Source: Prochlorococcus sp. AG-347-B23 (GTDB taxonomy: Bacteria; Cyanobacteriota; Cyanobacteriia; PCC-6307; Cyanobiaceae). From it: 64,000 nucleotides of DNA. The notes beneath the pieces were generated by a model, which worked only from the letters and a program-made list of their open reading frames with translations, was not told the DNA's origin and did not search any database. Shown in pieces: positions 33,491 through 43,162 of the stretch (positions are counted from its first letter, which is position 1; each line of letters begins with the position of its first letter). The stretch is from contig QCBE01000003.1 of the NCBI GenBank assembly GCA_003281715.1, positions 1-64,000 on the forward strand, in the 5' to 3' direction. Position numbers and translations under genes: made by a program.

Positions 33491-33593
33491 GGCTATACAT
33501 TTATAAGTAGCAATTATCACCCGATATAGTATTGGATTGATTTTATTTTTTTTTCATATTCTGGAAAAATCAATCTAACTAAATTACTAAAGA

Positions 33594-34661
33594 ATGGCTT
33601 TAAATTATTACAAAAATGAGCTTAAAGAAAATGCTCAATTACTAGCTTCTAAAGGAAAAGGAATATTAGCGGTAGATGAATCCACTAAAACAGTAGGTAA
33701 AAGACTCGCTGGAATTGGCGTTGAGAATACTGAAGACAATAGGAAGGCATATAGAGGAATGCTTTTTACTACAGAAGGTCTTGGCAAATATATAAGTGGA
33801 GCAATCCTTTTCGAAGAAACTCTTTATCAGAATCACCAAGATGGCGAGTCAATGGTTAAGAAACTAAATGATTTAGGTATTATTCCAGGTATAAAGGTCG
33901 ATAAAGGCCTAAATCCACTTCCAGGAGGAGGACATGTAGAAACTTTTTGCTCTGGCCTAGATGGGTTAGTTGAAAGAGCCGCAAAATATTACGAACAAGG
34001 TGCCAGATTTGCAAAGTGGAGAGCAGTTCTGCAAATTACAAATGATGGTTGTCCTTCAAAACTATCAATTCAAGAGAATGCTTGGGGATTAGCAAGGTAT
34101 GCAAGATCAGTTCAAGAAACTGGGTTAGTACCAATTATTGAACCTGAAATCTTAATGGACGGAGACCATACTATTGAAAAAACCGCTGAAGTTCAAGAAG
34201 AGGTAATAAAGCAGGTTTATATTGCCTGTCAAGCAAATGGAGTTTTTCTAGAAGGGACTTTATTAAAACCTTCTATGACTGTTAATGGAGCAGATTGTCC
34301 AACAAAGGCTGATCCTATGAAAGTTGCTGAAATGACAATCAGAACTATGGAAAGATGCGTTCCTGCCTCTGTTCCTGGAATAGTTTTCTTATCAGGAGGG
34401 TTAAGCGAAGAAGCTGCTTCTGTTTATTTAAATAATATGAACACTCTTTACAGGAAAGCTTTATGGAATGTTTCATTCTCCTATGGAAGAGCATTACAGC
34501 ACTCATGCTTAAAAGCCTGGAAAGGAAGCGACGTTGAAGAAGGTCAAAAAGCATTAATAGCAAGAGCTCAAGCAAATTCTGAAGCTTCAAAAGGTGCCTA
34601 TGTTGCAGGATCCCAACCTTCATCTGATGAGCAATTGTTTGTAGCAGGCTACACTTATTAG
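33594..34661 (+). CDS. Fructose-bisphosphate aldolase class I
   Basis: A Schiff-base (class I) aldolase, 355 residues. The N-terminus has NAQLLASKGKGILAVDEST-like sequence and NRKAYRGMLFTTEGLGKYIS, the Lys-bearing substrate segment IPGIKVDKGLNPLPG, RFAKWRAVLQI, IIEPEILMDGDH and GTLLKPSMTV (active-site Lys), then IVFLSGGLSEEAA. Class I aldolase is the eukaryotic/plastid form and was probably gained by marine picocyanobacteria by transfer from red-algal lineages. It lies immediately upstream (147 bases) of the ancestral class II gene. Confidence 0.93.
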   Translation: MALNYYKNELKENAQLLASKGKGILAVDESTKTVGKRLAGIGVENTEDNRKAYRGMLFTTEGLGKYISGAILFEETLYQNHQDGESMVKKLNDLGIIPGIKVDKGLNPLPGGGHVETFCSGLDGLVERAAKYYEQGARFAKWRAVLQITNDGCPSKLSIQENAWGLARYARSVQETGLVPIIEPEILMDGDHTIEKTAEVQEEVIKQVYIACQANGVFLEGTLLKPSMTVNGADCPTKADPMKVAEMTIRTMERCVPASVPGIVFLSGGLSEEAASVYLNNMNTLYRKALWNVSFSYGRALQHSCLKAWKGSDVEEGQKALIARAQANSEASKGAYVAGSQPSSDEQLFVAGYTY

Positions 34662-34808
34662 CTAAAAAATTCTAAAAATATACTCTGGGTCATAAAATTA
34701 GTTTCTTTAATTTAGTATTTTGTATATCTAATGACGTGACATTTGATACCACTTTATACTAAACTCTCGGAAACATATGCTTTATATAGCATTTAACTTA
34801 TTTTAATT

Positions 34809-35882
34809 ATGGCCCTCGTTCCACTAAGACTACTTTTAGATCACGCTGCTGAGAATGGTTACGGTATTCCAGCTTTCAATGTTAATAACCTTGAGCAAGT
34901 TCAAGCAATCATGGAAGCAGCATATGAAACTGATAGTCCTGTAATCCTCCAAGCTTCAAGAGGGGCAAGAAATTATGCAGGAGAAATTTTCCTACGTCAT
35001 CTAATACTTGCCGCTACAGAAACATATCCTAATATTCCAGTAGTAATGCACCAAGACCATGGTAATGAGCCATCAACATGCTATTCGGCAGCAATAAATG
35101 GTTTCACATCAGTAATGATGGATGGTTCTCTAGAAGCAGATGCAAAAACACCCGCTAGTTACGAATATAATGTCGCAGTTACTAAAAAAGTAGTAGATTT
35201 TGCTCATTCAGTTGGAGTTAGTGTTGAAGGAGAGTTGGGTTGCTTAGGTTCATTAGAAACAGGAAAGGGTGAGGCAGAAGATGGTCATGGATTTGAAGGT
35301 GAACTTTCTACAGACATGCTTTTGACTGATCCTGAAGAAGCAGCGGATTTTGTTGCTAAAACAAAAGTTGATGCATTAGCAATTGCTATAGGCACAAGTC
35401 ATGGTGCATATAAATTCACAAGGAAGCCAACAGGAGAAGTTCTTGCAATAAGCAGAATTGCTGAGATCCATAAAGCACTTCCAAATACACATCTTGTAAT
35501 GCACGGATCTAGTTCAGTACCTCAGGAATGGTTGGATATCATTAACAAATATGGTGGTGAAATCCCTCAAACATATGGCGTTCCTGTTGAAGAGATTCAA
35601 GAGGGAATAAGAAATGGAGTTAGGAAAGTCAACATTGATACCGATAACAGACTTGCTTTCACTGCCGCGGTTAGAGAGGCAGCATTTGCTGATAAGGCAA
35701 ACTTTGACCCAAGACATTTCAACAAACCTGCCAGAAAATACATGAAGCAAGTTTGTCTTGATAGATACAAGCAGTTCTGGTGCGAAGGTCAAGCAAGTAA
35801 GATCAAACAAAACAGCACAAATTACTTTGCTGATCTTTACGCAAAAGGTGATTTAGATCCAAAAGTAAAAGCTACTGTTTAA
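34809..35882 (+). CDS. fbaA: Fructose-bisphosphate aldolase class II
   Basis: A zinc-dependent class II aldolase, 357 residues. Zinc ligands and surroundings are visible: [64 protein letters not shown] with its His, and [14 protein letters not shown]. It acts in the Calvin cycle and glycolysis on fructose and sedoheptulose bisphosphates. A TATACT -10-like element lies near 34756-34761 upstream. It is followed by a strong hairpin terminator. Confidence 0.95.
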   Translation: MALVPLRLLLDHAAENGYGIPAFNVNNLEQVQAIMEAAYETDSPVILQASRGARNYAGEIFLRHLILAATETYPNIPVVMHQDHGNEPSTCYSAAINGFTSVMMDGSLEADAKTPASYEYNVAVTKKVVDFAHSVGVSVEGELGCLGSLETGKGEAEDGHGFEGELSTDMLLTDPEEAADFVAKTKVDALAIAIGTSHGAYKFTRKPTGEVLAISRIAEIHKALPNTHLVMHGSSSVPQEWLDIINKYGGEIPQTYGVPVEEIQEGIRNGVRKVNIDTDNRLAFTAAVREAAFADKANFDPRHFNKPARKYMKQVCLDRYKQFWCEGQASKIKQNSTNYFADLYAKGDLDPKVKATV

Positions 35883-35900
35883 TCCCTTCCCAAATTAATT

Positions 35901-35935
35901 AAAAAAAAGACCTCCATAATTGGGGGTCTTTTTTT
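35901..35935. terminator. Intrinsic terminator between fbaA and purQ
   Basis: A-run, then GACCTCC with a short loop and GGGGGTC, then a run of T residues. The stem (7 pairs with one G-T) extended by the A/T shoulders fits a Rho-independent terminator. Symmetric A and T tracts let it work for both the plus-strand fbaA and the minus-strand purQ, which converge on it. Confidence 0.8.
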
Positions 35936-36599
35936 ATTTCAATATTAATGATTTTAATGTAAAGAGACCATCAGTCCCACCAATTGTCTCGTCACATGCT
36001 CGCTCTGGATGAGGCATTAAACCTAGAACATTACCCTTTTCATTAGTTATGCCTGCGATATCGAATGAGGATCCATTAGGATTATTTTTATATCTCAAAG
36101 CGATCAATTCATTATCTACAAGTTTTTTTAGAGTATCAGAATCACAATGATATCTTCCTTCCCCATGCGCTATGGGCAACTTAATAGTTTGTTTTTCACC
36201 TCCATCATTAAACCAACCTCCTTTTGAAGAAACAATATCAAGTTCAACATCATCACAGATGAAATTAAGATTTTTATTTGCAGTAAGGGCACCAGGCAAA
36301 AAGCCTGATTCTGTCAAAATTTGGAACCCATTACAAATTCCTAAAACTCTTCTTCCACTTTTCACAAAGTCATCCAAAGCATTTATTAATGGAGAGAATC
36401 TCGCTATTGCTCCGCATCTTAAATAGTCACCATAGCTAAATCCTCCGGGTAAAACTATTGCATCTAAATCGCTTAAATCTGAAGACTCATGCCACAAGTA
36501 TTTTGTTCTTATGTCTAAACAACCTTCCAATGCCCACGAAACATCACGATCACAATTTGAACCAGGGAAGACAACAACTCCTACAGTAAAATTATCCAT
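35934..36599 (-). CDS. purQ: FGAM synthase glutaminase subunit PurQ
   Basis: PurQ supplies ammonia from glutamine to PurL for purine synthesis. The 221-residue class I glutaminase has [27 protein letters not shown], the nucleophile region [16 protein letters not shown] (Cys), and [19 protein letters not shown] carrying the catalytic His and Glu. Its start is one base after the purS stop. PurL is not in the window, so the complex partner is elsewhere. Confidence 0.95.
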   Translation of the reverse strand: MDNFTVGVVVFPGSNCDRDVSWALEGCLDIRTKYLWHESSDLSDLDAIVLPGGFSYGDYLRCGAIARFSPLINALDDFVKSGRRVLGICNGFQILTESGFLPGALTANKNLNFICDDVELDIVSSKGGWFNDGGEKQTIKLPIAHGEGRYHCDSDTLKKLVDNELIALRYKNNPNGSSFDIAGITNEKGNVLGLMPHPERACDETIGGTDGLFTLKSLILK

Positions 36600-36600
36600 C

Positions 36601-36855
36601 TTATAATTTTTCTAGTGAATATTCATAATCTTCAATAACAGTATTTGCGAATAACCTATCACACAATAAATCAATTTTTTCTCTTACTTCGTTTTCACCA
36701 TTACCTTCTATTTTTACCTCAATCATTTTCCCTACACGTAATGATTTTATTCCCTTGGCTCCAAGTTTTATAGAAGCAGATTTGGTAGCTTCCCCTGCTG
36801 GATCTAAAACTGAGGGTCTTAGTCTTACAAAAACTTTTACAGCAAATTGGTCCAA
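36601..36855 (-). CDS. purS: FGAM synthase small subunit PurS
   Basis: An 84-residue Pur[41 protein letters not shown] and [16 protein letters not shown]. PurS bridges PurQ and PurL in the three-component FGAM synthase. It is directly upstream of purQ on the minus strand (one base apart), the usual order. The promoter is upstream of 36855 in an AT-rich gap. Confidence 0.93.
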   Translation of the reverse strand: MDQFAVKVFVRLRPSVLDPAGEATKSASIKLGAKGIKSLRVGKMIEVKIEGNGENEVREKIDLLCDRLFANTVIEDYEYSLEKL

Positions 36856-36952
36856 TTAAAAATTAATTTCTACTAGAAGATTAGTTTAAATTTTAATAAA
36901 AAGAACTATTGATTAATAAACAAATATTTTTACCTTAAGGTTTTATGAGTTA

Positions 36953-37117
36953 TTAGATGTTTATGTAGCCTCTACCAAAACAAACTAAACAAGTTCTCCT
37001 TGAATTTTCATGTGTTTTAAAATTTCCTGCCCCTCCACATTTTGAACATTTTATTTTATCAATTGATGTAACGTCGTCAGAGATTATTTGTTTTAAAGTA
37101 ATTTTTGGATTTTCCAT
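36953..37117 (-). CDS. Mini DnaJ-type zinc finger protein (54 aa)
   Basis: The 54-residue ORF has a 22-residue leader (MENPKITLKQIISDDVTSID) followed by one half-repeat pair of the DnaJ zinc finger: CSKCGGAGNF and, 14 residues on, CLVCFGRGYI, that is CxxCxGxG twice. No J-domain or C-terminal substrate domain is present. Similar stand-alone zinc-finger chaperones (BSD2-like) help assemble Rubisco in plants, but a link here is a guess. It lies between cobW and purS on the minus strand, with its stop 98 bases upstream of purS. Confidence 0.72.
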   Translation of the reverse strand: MENPKITLKQIISDDVTSIDKIKCSKCGGAGNFKTHENSRRTCLVCFGRGYINI

Positions 37118-37163
37118 CTTGGGCTTTCTACTGTAGTTAGTATCTCGGCAGATGAATATAAAG

Positions 37164-38228
37164 TCAAATTGCTATTTTTGGGTCACTTAAAATCTTAAAT
37201 TTCTCTTTAATTTTTCTATTGAAATTTTTTATAGATTTTTCATCAAAGGAAATTATTACTAATTCAAGCCCAGCATTATCATTTGGTCTCCAACAATTAT
37301 CTGGAGCTTCTTCAAACCAAGTATTAATTTTCTTTCCAACAATTTGTATTTGTAAAGGCAATGATTTGTTTGGTATCCAAATACGTCCTTTTATTCGAAG
37401 AATATTTAATTCATCCAAGATTTTTGACATCTCCTTTTCAAAGTCATTTTTTTCAAGGAAATAATTTAATTTAAATGAATCTGATATAAGCTCAACATGA
37501 TTATGGTCATGTTCTTCCGTTAAAAATTCTTTATAAGTCTCTTTTTTAAAATTAAAGTCAAATAGATAATTTAAATCAATTTTGCCATTCTTGGATTTAA
37601 GGACTGGTGAAGATGAGTTTAGACTTCCTTGAATTTTATTTTTTACAACGTCAAACTGATCATCATTTAAGATATCTGATCTTGAGACTAAAACGATATC
37701 AGAAACTTCTAGTTGCTCCTCAAAAAGTTCATCTATAGTGGCGTTATGATCAATTTTATCTGTTTCATTATATTGTTTTGTTATTTTATTTAAATCATTA
37801 ATTGGTGAACCATTAAGCATTGATTCTCCATTAACGATGCCAACAACTACATCAAGATAGATGGAAGACCTGATCTGAGGCCAGTTAAGTGCTTGAATTA
37901 AGGGAATTGGTAGTGCTAAGCCACTTGTTTCGATAATTATTGATTCGATAGGAGGATTAAATTCTAGGAGAGCTTTTATTGATGGAACAAAATCATCTTG
38001 AACAGTACAACATAAACATCCATTGTTTAATTCGATAACGCAGTCGTCTTCAGATTCATCACATTTATCACAACTTTTAATCAAATCACCGTCAATTCCA
38101 ACATCGCCAAATTCATTGATTATTAAACCAAATTTTTTATTAGTCTCTTTTAATAGATATCTTAGAAAAGTTGTTTTACCTGAACCAAGAAACCCCGAAA
38201 CAACAATAACTGGAATTTTTTTTTTCAT
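37164..38228 (-). CDS. cobW: CobW-family GTPase
   Basis: A COG0523 metallochaperone GTPase of 354 residues. The P-loop is VSGFLGSGKTTFLRYLLKE, followed by LIINEFGDVGIDGDL, the metal site NNGCLCCTVQDDF (CxCC), ETSGLALP and the guanine motif in LVSRSDILND, where SRSD replaces the usual NKxD. A second Cys/Asp-rich stretch, SCDKCDESEDDC, precedes CxCC, as in true CobW proteins linked to cobalamin synthesis. The C-terminal CobW_C domain (about 265-350) includes GRIWIPNKSLPLQIQIVGKK. Metal is likely cobalt or zinc. Gap to the pentapeptide gene is 9 bases. Confidence 0.87.
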   Translation of the reverse strand: MKKKIPVIVVSGFLGSGKTTFLRYLLKETNKKFGLIINEFGDVGIDGDLIKSCDKCDESEDDCVIELNNGCLCCTVQDDFVPSIKALLEFNPPIESIIIETSGLALPIPLIQALNWPQIRSSIYLDVVVGIVNGESMLNGSPINDLNKITKQYNETDKIDHNATIDELFEEQLEVSDIVLVSRSDILNDDQFDVVKNKIQGSLNSSSPVLKSKNGKIDLNYLFDFNFKKETYKEFLTEEHDHNHVELISDSFKLNYFLEKNDFEKEMSKILDELNILRIKGRIWIPNKSLPLQIQIVGKKINTWFEEAPDNCWRPNDNAGLELVIISFDEKSIKNFNRKIKEKFKILSDPKIAI

Positions 38229-38237
38229 CTTTGATGA

Positions 38238-38750
38238 TTAACAACCTAAGCTATATTCTGTACTCTCTCCTGTAGAACTATTTGTGCCATTAGCAATCGC
38301 ACATAATTGTTTTTGTTGTGTACGACTAAGAACAGCATCAGTAAAATCTGCACCATCTATTTTTGCACCTTCAAAATTACTCTCCATTAATAAAGCATTA
38401 GTAAAATTAACATCCGAAAGATCAGCACCTGTAAAGTCTGTTGCATAAGCTAGCGCATCTCTTAAATTTGCTCCAGTAAACTTTGAGTTTTGCAATTTAC
38501 TATTATTGAACACGGCCCCTTCTAAATTACTTTCACTGAAATTAAACCCATTCAAATCAAACTTAACGTATTCGTTACCACTTAAGTCTTGACCATGCAT
38601 ATCTGGCTCTAAATTAAGGTCTTGCTGGTTTCTAATCTCAGGAGGTCTTTTAGCCCATGCAGAATTTACAGAATTAAAAAATAAAATCCCAACGAATAAC
38701 AAAGTAATTAATGCATTTTTTAGTGAGGGGAAAACAATTGATTTAATCAT
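38238..38750 (-). CDS. Exported pentapeptide-repeat protein
   Basis: A 170-residue protein with a signal peptide (ALITLLFVGILFFNSVNSAWA, cleavage near residue 33) and about 12 pentapeptide repeats (ANLRDALAYATDFTGADLSD then VNFTNALLMESNFEGAKIDG) forming a right-handed beta helix. Two cysteines near the C-terminus (QLCAIANG and YSLGC) may pair. Cyanobacterial relatives sit in the thylakoid lumen. It starts 63 bases from the divergent upp-like gene and leads into cobW on the minus strand. Confidence 0.85.
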   Translation of the reverse strand: MIKSIVFPSLKNALITLLFVGILFFNSVNSAWAKRPPEIRNQQDLNLEPDMHGQDLSGNEYVKFDLNGFNFSESNLEGAVFNNSKLQNSKFTGANLRDALAYATDFTGADLSDVNFTNALLMESNFEGAKIDGADFTDAVLSRTQQKQLCAIANGTNSSTGESTEYSLGC

Positions 38751-38813
38751 AATAAGACTGTATTTTAGAACTTAAGTATTTAAAGTTTGTAAGAGTATCT
38801 TAAAGGAAAATAT

Positions 38814-39431
38814 ATGGCAATGTCACTAAAGGTTATAGTTCCTCCTCATCCATTAATAAAACATTGGCTTTCAATATTGCGAGAAAAAAATACTCCAAAT
38901 ATTTTGTACTCAACAGGATATGAGCAATTAGGGAAATGGCTTACATATGAAGCATTACGTAATTGGTTGCCATATAAAAAAGAAATAGTAAACACTGATA
39001 ATGGAGATGTAGATGGATTCTTTATTAATAATGATTATCCAATAAAAGTGCTCGCAATGTTGCCCGAAGGGTTATCTCTTTGGTTTGGATCTAAAGAAGT
39101 AATTCCTAATTCAACCCTCTTATTAGGAGAACTTCCTAAAACTATTGAATCAAATGAAGGAGTTATATTTTATTCAGAACAAATAACAACAAAATCAGCA
39201 ACATTAGAAACTTTAATTAAATTAAATGAATTAGGTGTTGATTCAAATAGGATTCTTTTAATAACTGCTATTTGCTCGAATAAAGGGTTAAATGAAATCG
39301 CAAAATTATTTCCTAATCAGGTAATCTACACCTGTTGCATAGATGAGGAAGACGAAAACACAAAATCATTAATACCAGGTATTGGGGATCCTTTATTGCG
39401 TTTGAGTACTATATTTCAAGATAAGAACTAA
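38814..39431 (+). CDS. Uracil phosphoribosyltransferase-like protein
   Basis: A 205-residue PRT-fold protein. MSLKVIVPPHPLIKHWLSIL and GYEQLGKWLTYEALRNWLP fit uracil phosphoribosyltransferases. The PRPP loop expected as DPMLATGGS is degenerate here (FYSEQITTKSATLETLIKLN), and LRAGLGM-like residues are only weakly kept (AMLPEGLSLWFGSK). Such degeneration suggests a non-catalytic or altered member, like cyanobacterial Upp homologues. It is divergent from the pentapeptide gene and starts a plus-strand group of three genes with the coiled-coil ORF and ilvD. Confidence 0.7.
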   Translation: MAMSLKVIVPPHPLIKHWLSILREKNTPNILYSTGYEQLGKWLTYEALRNWLPYKKEIVNTDNGDVDGFFINNDYPIKVLAMLPEGLSLWFGSKEVIPNSTLLLGELPKTIESNEGVIFYSEQITTKSATLETLIKLNELGVDSNRILLITAICSNKGLNEIAKLFPNQVIYTCCIDEEDENTKSLIPGIGDPLLRLSTIFQDKN

Positions 39432-39460
39432 TATAGAATATAGAAGTAAATATTCTACCA

Positions 39461-39751
39461 ATGTCTGAATACAGAGATTCGTCTTCGAATAATCTTTTAT
39501 CATTAATAAGCGGTGCTTTTATTGGAGCAGCAGGTCTAGCTTGGTGGTTAATATCCGAAGCAGACAAAAGAAAGGAGGAAAAAAAACAAAAAGCAATGAT
39601 GTATTCCTCCAGAATTCAAGACGGTTCCGAAGCGATTGATTCAAATGAAAATATAAATGAGGTTGATGGAGAGAATCTGGAGAGGAAAGTTGAGCAACTC
39701 AATTCTGCAATTGCTGATGTGAGGAAGCAACTTGAAGAGTTGGGGCAATAG
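39461..39751 (+). CDS. Membrane-anchored coiled-coil protein (96 aa)
   Basis: The 96-residue protein has a hydrophobic segment near the N-terminus (LLSLISGAFIGAAGLAWWLI), a Lys-rich linker (EADKRKEEKKQKA) and a C-terminal coiled coil (LERKVEQLNSAIADVRKQLE). It is a single-pass membrane protein with a cytoplasmic helical tail. Function unknown. It is 29 bases after the UPRT-like gene and 23 bases before ilvD, so it is likely co-transcribed with them. Confidence 0.75.
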   Translation: MSEYRDSSSNNLLSLISGAFIGAAGLAWWLISEADKRKEEKKQKAMMYSSRIQDGSEAIDSNENINEVDGENLERKVEQLNSAIADVRKQLEELGQ

Positions 39752-39774
39752 AATAAAAAAGGTTCTCAAATAAT

Positions 39775-41448
39775 ATGAATAAACTCAGATCATCTGCAAT
39801 AACCCAAGGTGTGCAAAGATCCCCTAACAGATCGATGTTAAGAGCTGTTGGATTTAATGATGAAGATTTTAATAAACCTATTATTGGAGTTGCAAATGGA
39901 TACAGCACCATAACACCATGCAATATAGGTTTAAATAAGTTAGCTCTAAAAGCTGAAGAGTCAATAAAAAGATCAGGCGGGATGCCTCAGATGTTTGGAA
40001 CGATAACAGTAAGTGATGGTATTTCTATGGGAACAGAGGGCATGAAATATTCCCTAGTTTCAAGAGAAGTTATTGCTGATTCAATTGAAACAGCATGCAA
40101 TGCTCAGAGTATGGATGGTGTGCTTGCTATAGGTGGATGTGACAAAAATATGCCGGGTGCCATGATAGCAATTGCAAGAATGAATATTCCCTCAATTTTC
40201 ATTTATGGAGGAACAATAAAACCTGGAAAGTTGCATGGAGAAGATCTTACTGTTGTTAGTGCATTTGAAGCTGTTGGACAATTAACATCAGGCAAAATTA
40301 ATGAAGAAAGGCTAATCCAAGTTGAGAAAAATTGTATTCCTGGTGCTGGTAGCTGTGGAGGGATGTTTACAGCTAATACAATGTCTGCAGTTATTGAAGT
40401 ATTAGGGTTAAGTCTTCCACACAGTTCAACTATGGCTGCTGAAGATCTTGAAAAAGAACTAAGTGCAGAAAAAAGTGCTGAGATATTAGTCTCTGCAATA
40501 GAAAAAGATATAAGACCTTTAGACCTAATGACTAAGAAAGCATTTGAAAATGCAATATCAGTAATTATGGCAATTGGAGGATCAACAAATGCGGTATTGC
40601 ACATCTTAGCTATTGCAAATACTGCAGGAATAGATATTAACATTAATGATTTTGAGAGAATCAGACAAAAAGTACCCGTTATTTGTGACCTTAAACCGAG
40701 TGGTAAATATGTGACGGTGGATCTTCATAATGCAGGTGGGATTCCACAAGTAATGAAAATACTTTTGAATGCAGGATTAATTCACGGCGATTGCAAAAAT
40801 ATTGAAGGGAAAACCATCTCAGAATACTTAAAGAATATTCCAGATAAGCCTCCAGCAAATCAAAATGTCATAAAGGACATAGATAACCCTCTTTATAAAA
40901 TAGGACACCTAGCGATATTAAAAGGTAACTTAGCGAGCGAGGGTTCTGTAGCCAAAATTAGCGGAGTGAAAAACCCTGTATTAACCGGTCCAGCAAAGAT
41001 TTTTGAAAGTGAAGAGGATTGTTTAAAATCGATCTTGAATAATGATATCAAAGCTGGTGATGTTGTTGTCATTAGAAACGAAGGGCCTGTAGGAGGACCA
41101 GGTATGAGAGAGATGTTAGCTCCAACATCTGCAATTGTTGGTCAAGGCCTTGGAGAGAAGGTGGCTTTAATTACCGATGGCAGATTTAGCGGTGGCACTT
41201 ATGGTCTGGTTGTGGGTCACATAGCCCCTGAGGCTGCTGTAGGCGGAAATATTGCTCTAATAAAACAAGGTGATTTAATTACAGTAGATGCTGTAAAGCA
41301 ACTAATTGAAGTTGATTTATCTAACGAAGAATTAGAAAAAAGAAAAAAAGATTGGGTAAAACCTACGCCAAAATATAAAAGAGGGATACTTTCAAAATAT
41401 TCGAAAATCGTAAGCACATCAAGTTTAGGGGCTGTTACTGATTTATAA
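39775..41448 (+). CDS. ilvD: Dihydroxy-acid dehydratase IlvD
   Basis: IlvD makes 2-oxo acids for valine, isoleucine and leucine. The 557-residue protein has the Fe-S ligand region [17 protein letters not shown], a second cysteine in [20 protein letters not shown], and the late [20 protein letters not shown] and [15 protein letters not shown] segments. Length is normal. The [2Fe-2S] or [4Fe-4S] cofactor makes it an iron consumer in the cytoplasm. The 3' end is followed by a short gap to a convergent hypothetical gene. Confidence 0.96.
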   Translation: MNKLRSSAITQGVQRSPNRSMLRAVGFNDEDFNKPIIGVANGYSTITPCNIGLNKLALKAEESIKRSGGMPQMFGTITVSDGISMGTEGMKYSLVSREVIADSIETACNAQSMDGVLAIGGCDKNMPGAMIAIARMNIPSIFIYGGTIKPGKLHGEDLTVVSAFEAVGQLTSGKINEERLIQVEKNCIPGAGSCGGMFTANTMSAVIEVLGLSLPHSSTMAAEDLEKELSAEKSAEILVSAIEKDIRPLDLMTKKAFENAISVIMAIGGSTNAVLHILAIANTAGIDININDFERIRQKVPVICDLKPSGKYVTVDLHNAGGIPQVMKILLNAGLIHGDCKNIEGKTISEYLKNIPDKPPANQNVIKDIDNPLYKIGHLAILKGNLASEGSVAKISGVKNPVLTGPAKIFESEEDCLKSILNNDIKAGDVVVIRNEGPVGGPGMREMLAPTSAIVGQGLGEKVALITDGRFSGGTYGLVVGHIAPEAAVGGNIALIKQGDLITVDAVKQLIEVDLSNEELEKRKKDWVKPTPKYKRGILSKYSKIVSTSSLGAVTDL

Positions 41449-41469
41449 ATCAGCTCAAATTTTATTTTC

Positions 41470-41856
41470 TTAATCAATAAAACTTTTTATCCTATTTGCT
41501 AAATTTTCCAATCTAGCACTGTATTTTGGTGAGTTGCATTTTTTTCCATTATTGCTATCCATCCATAATGTTTTAACTCCACACCACAATATTGGTTCAT
41601 TAGGGAACTTAAGCTTAGAGATTACTAAAACCAACTCTTTATTTGATTTAAAAAGTTCTAATTCAATATCATAAATTTCTAATCTTTTACCTTCTTTATC
41701 ACGACATAAGATATTAACTGTTAAATCAATATCTTCATCTTCGAATTCGTATTCACCATTTATTTTTACTACAGAATGAACAAAAGGTTTATTTGTTAAA
41801 TCTGCTGACTTAGCGATTAAGCTCTCTATATTTTTAGATGGATTTTCAAATAACAC
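41470..41856 (-). CDS. Hypothetical protein (128 aa)
   Basis: A soluble 128-residue protein with an unmarked N-terminus (MLFENPSKNIESLIAKSADL), a beta-rich middle (GEYEFEDEDIDLTVNILCRD, DIELELFKSNKELVLVISKL) and a C-terminal PILWCGVKTLWMD. It contains three cysteines spread over the chain. Unknown function. Its start overlaps the CIA30 gene end by 11 bases on the same strand, so the two are coupled. Confidence 0.65.
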   Translation of the reverse strand: MLFENPSKNIESLIAKSADLTNKPFVHSVVKINGEYEFEDEDIDLTVNILCRDKEGKRLEIYDIELELFKSNKELVLVISKLKFPNEPILWCGVKTLWMDSNNGKKCNSPKYSARLENLANRIKSFID

Positions 41857-42394
41857 TTATTGATTTAATTAAAACTTTTATGGAACCCTGTCTAAACTCA
41901 TTATTAAGTAATCCATCATCACCGAACTTAGAGTGTAGCAGTTGCAATCTTTTAATTTTAGATGGCTTGAATTTAAATGGAAAACGTACTTTATTAGCTC
42001 TTACTGAAGGTTTTAACTCACTAAAAGGAATTTGAACATTTGTTGTTCCAAATTTTTTTGTTGGGAATGATTTAATCCATCTAAGTCCACCCGGAATAAA
42101 TTCGGTTAGTCCTAGTAGATCATCTTCACAAGCGACTGCAAATTTAAAAGTTCTTCCTTGTCCATCAATATTTAATTGAAAGGATGAATACTCAGATACA
42201 TTTAAGGAAGGTTTATATATAGACGATCTACAACTAACAAATCCTCCTGCTTTCTCGACAATATTACCCTTTAATATCAAACCCGAATTTGAAATTTCAC
42301 AAAAAGCTGAACTTGATCCGCCCATGATAGTATCATTTAATGTTTTCCAACCATCGAACTCCTTTTTCTGGAATAAAAATTTTTTCTTACTCAT
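41846..42394 (-). CDS. CIA30-family protein (NDUFAF1-like)
   Basis: A 182-residue CIA30/jelly-roll protein: WKTLNDTIMGGSSSAFCEIS at the N-terminus, GGFVSCRSSIYKP, LNIDGQGRTFKFAVACEDDL and TNVQIPFSELKPSVRANKVR. The pattern DTIMGGSSS is a mark of the family, whose eukaryotic members assemble respiratory complex I. In cyanobacteria the analogous target may be NDH-1 or a photosynthetic complex, but this is inference. It precedes the 128-residue gene and follows pgl on the minus strand. Confidence 0.82.
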   Translation of the reverse strand: MSKKKFLFQKKEFDGWKTLNDTIMGGSSSAFCEISNSGLILKGNIVEKAGGFVSCRSSIYKPSLNVSEYSSFQLNIDGQGRTFKFAVACEDDLLGLTEFIPGGLRWIKSFPTKKFGTTNVQIPFSELKPSVRANKVRFPFKFKPSKIKRLQLLHSKFGDDGLLNNEFRQGSIKVLIKSISVI

Positions 42395-42424
42395 TAAATA
42401 ATTTAAATTATTAATAGACTTTAA

Positions 42425-43162
42425 CTAAATTTCCAATTCTTTTGCTGATTCCTGATCACAAAATATTGAAATTTGATTAATAGATTTTATTAATTTTGAT
42501 GGTGTTCTATCTGGTGGCTCTTTTTCATCTAATAACCTCTCAAGAGCAATTCTTTTAGAAGCTCCACTAACTAAAAATACAATCTTTGAAGAAGCTGAAA
42601 GAACCTTTGGAGTTAATGAAATTCTTTTTAAACCTTTACCTTCATTAAAAATAACAAAATCATCTATATTATTATTTTTTTGATAAGGGAATAGTGAGGC
42701 TGTATGACCATCGTCTCCAAGACCTAATAATGTTAAATCAAAAGTTGGAGGATTTAGTCCGCATTTTTCAAATAATTTAGAAATAAATTGATTTTTTATA
42801 GCTTCATCATCAGAATTTAAATCATTGAAAATCTCATAAAAAAAAGCTTTAGATCCAAAATTAGTTAACAATGAATTCTTCAACATTAACGAGTTACTCA
42901 ATTCTGAATTTGGATCAACACATCTTTCGTCCCCTAAAAAGACATCAACCATATCCCATCTAAGATCACTTTTTGATAAAAGCTTATAGACAGATTTAGG
43001 AGTTGAACCTCCACTTACACAAAATTTGAACCTGTCTTTCTTTTTTAAAGTATGAATAATGTGACTTTCAATAAACTTAAAAACTGCTGTAGATAGCTCT
43101 AACTTGTCATTGTATATGTGAAGTTTATATCCATTTTTAACCTCTTCAATCATTTCATCCAT
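42425..43162 (-). CDS. pgl: 6-phosphogluconolactonase Pgl
   Basis: Pgl hydrolyses 6-phosphogluconolactone in the oxidative pentose phosphate path. The 245-residue protein has FCVSGGSTPKSVYKLL, WDMVDVFLGDERCVDPNSEL and DLTLLGLGDDGHTASLFPY. It belongs to the NagB/DevB fold. Its start overlaps the gnd stop by 13 bases, so pgl and gnd are coupled and act in consecutive steps. The glucose-6-phosphate dehydrogenase gene zwf is not in the window. Confidence 0.94.
   Translation of the reverse strand: MDEMIEEVKNGYKLHIYNDKLELSTAVFKFIESHIIHTLKKKDRFKFCVSGGSTPKSVYKLLSKSDLRWDMVDVFLGDERCVDPNSELSNSLMLKNSLLTNFGSKAFFYEIFNDLNSDDEAIKNQFISKLFEKCGLNPPTFDLTLLGLGDDGHTASLFPYQKNNNIDDFVIFNEGKGLKRISLTPKVLSASSKIVFLVSGASKRIALERLLDEKEPPDRTPSKLIKSINQISIFCDQESAKELEI

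Noticed and set aside
34765..34785. GGAAACA-containing 5' region of fbaA as a cyano-1-type RNA motif
   Set aside because: The heptamer is present but no supporting stem could be drawn; treated as leader sequence.
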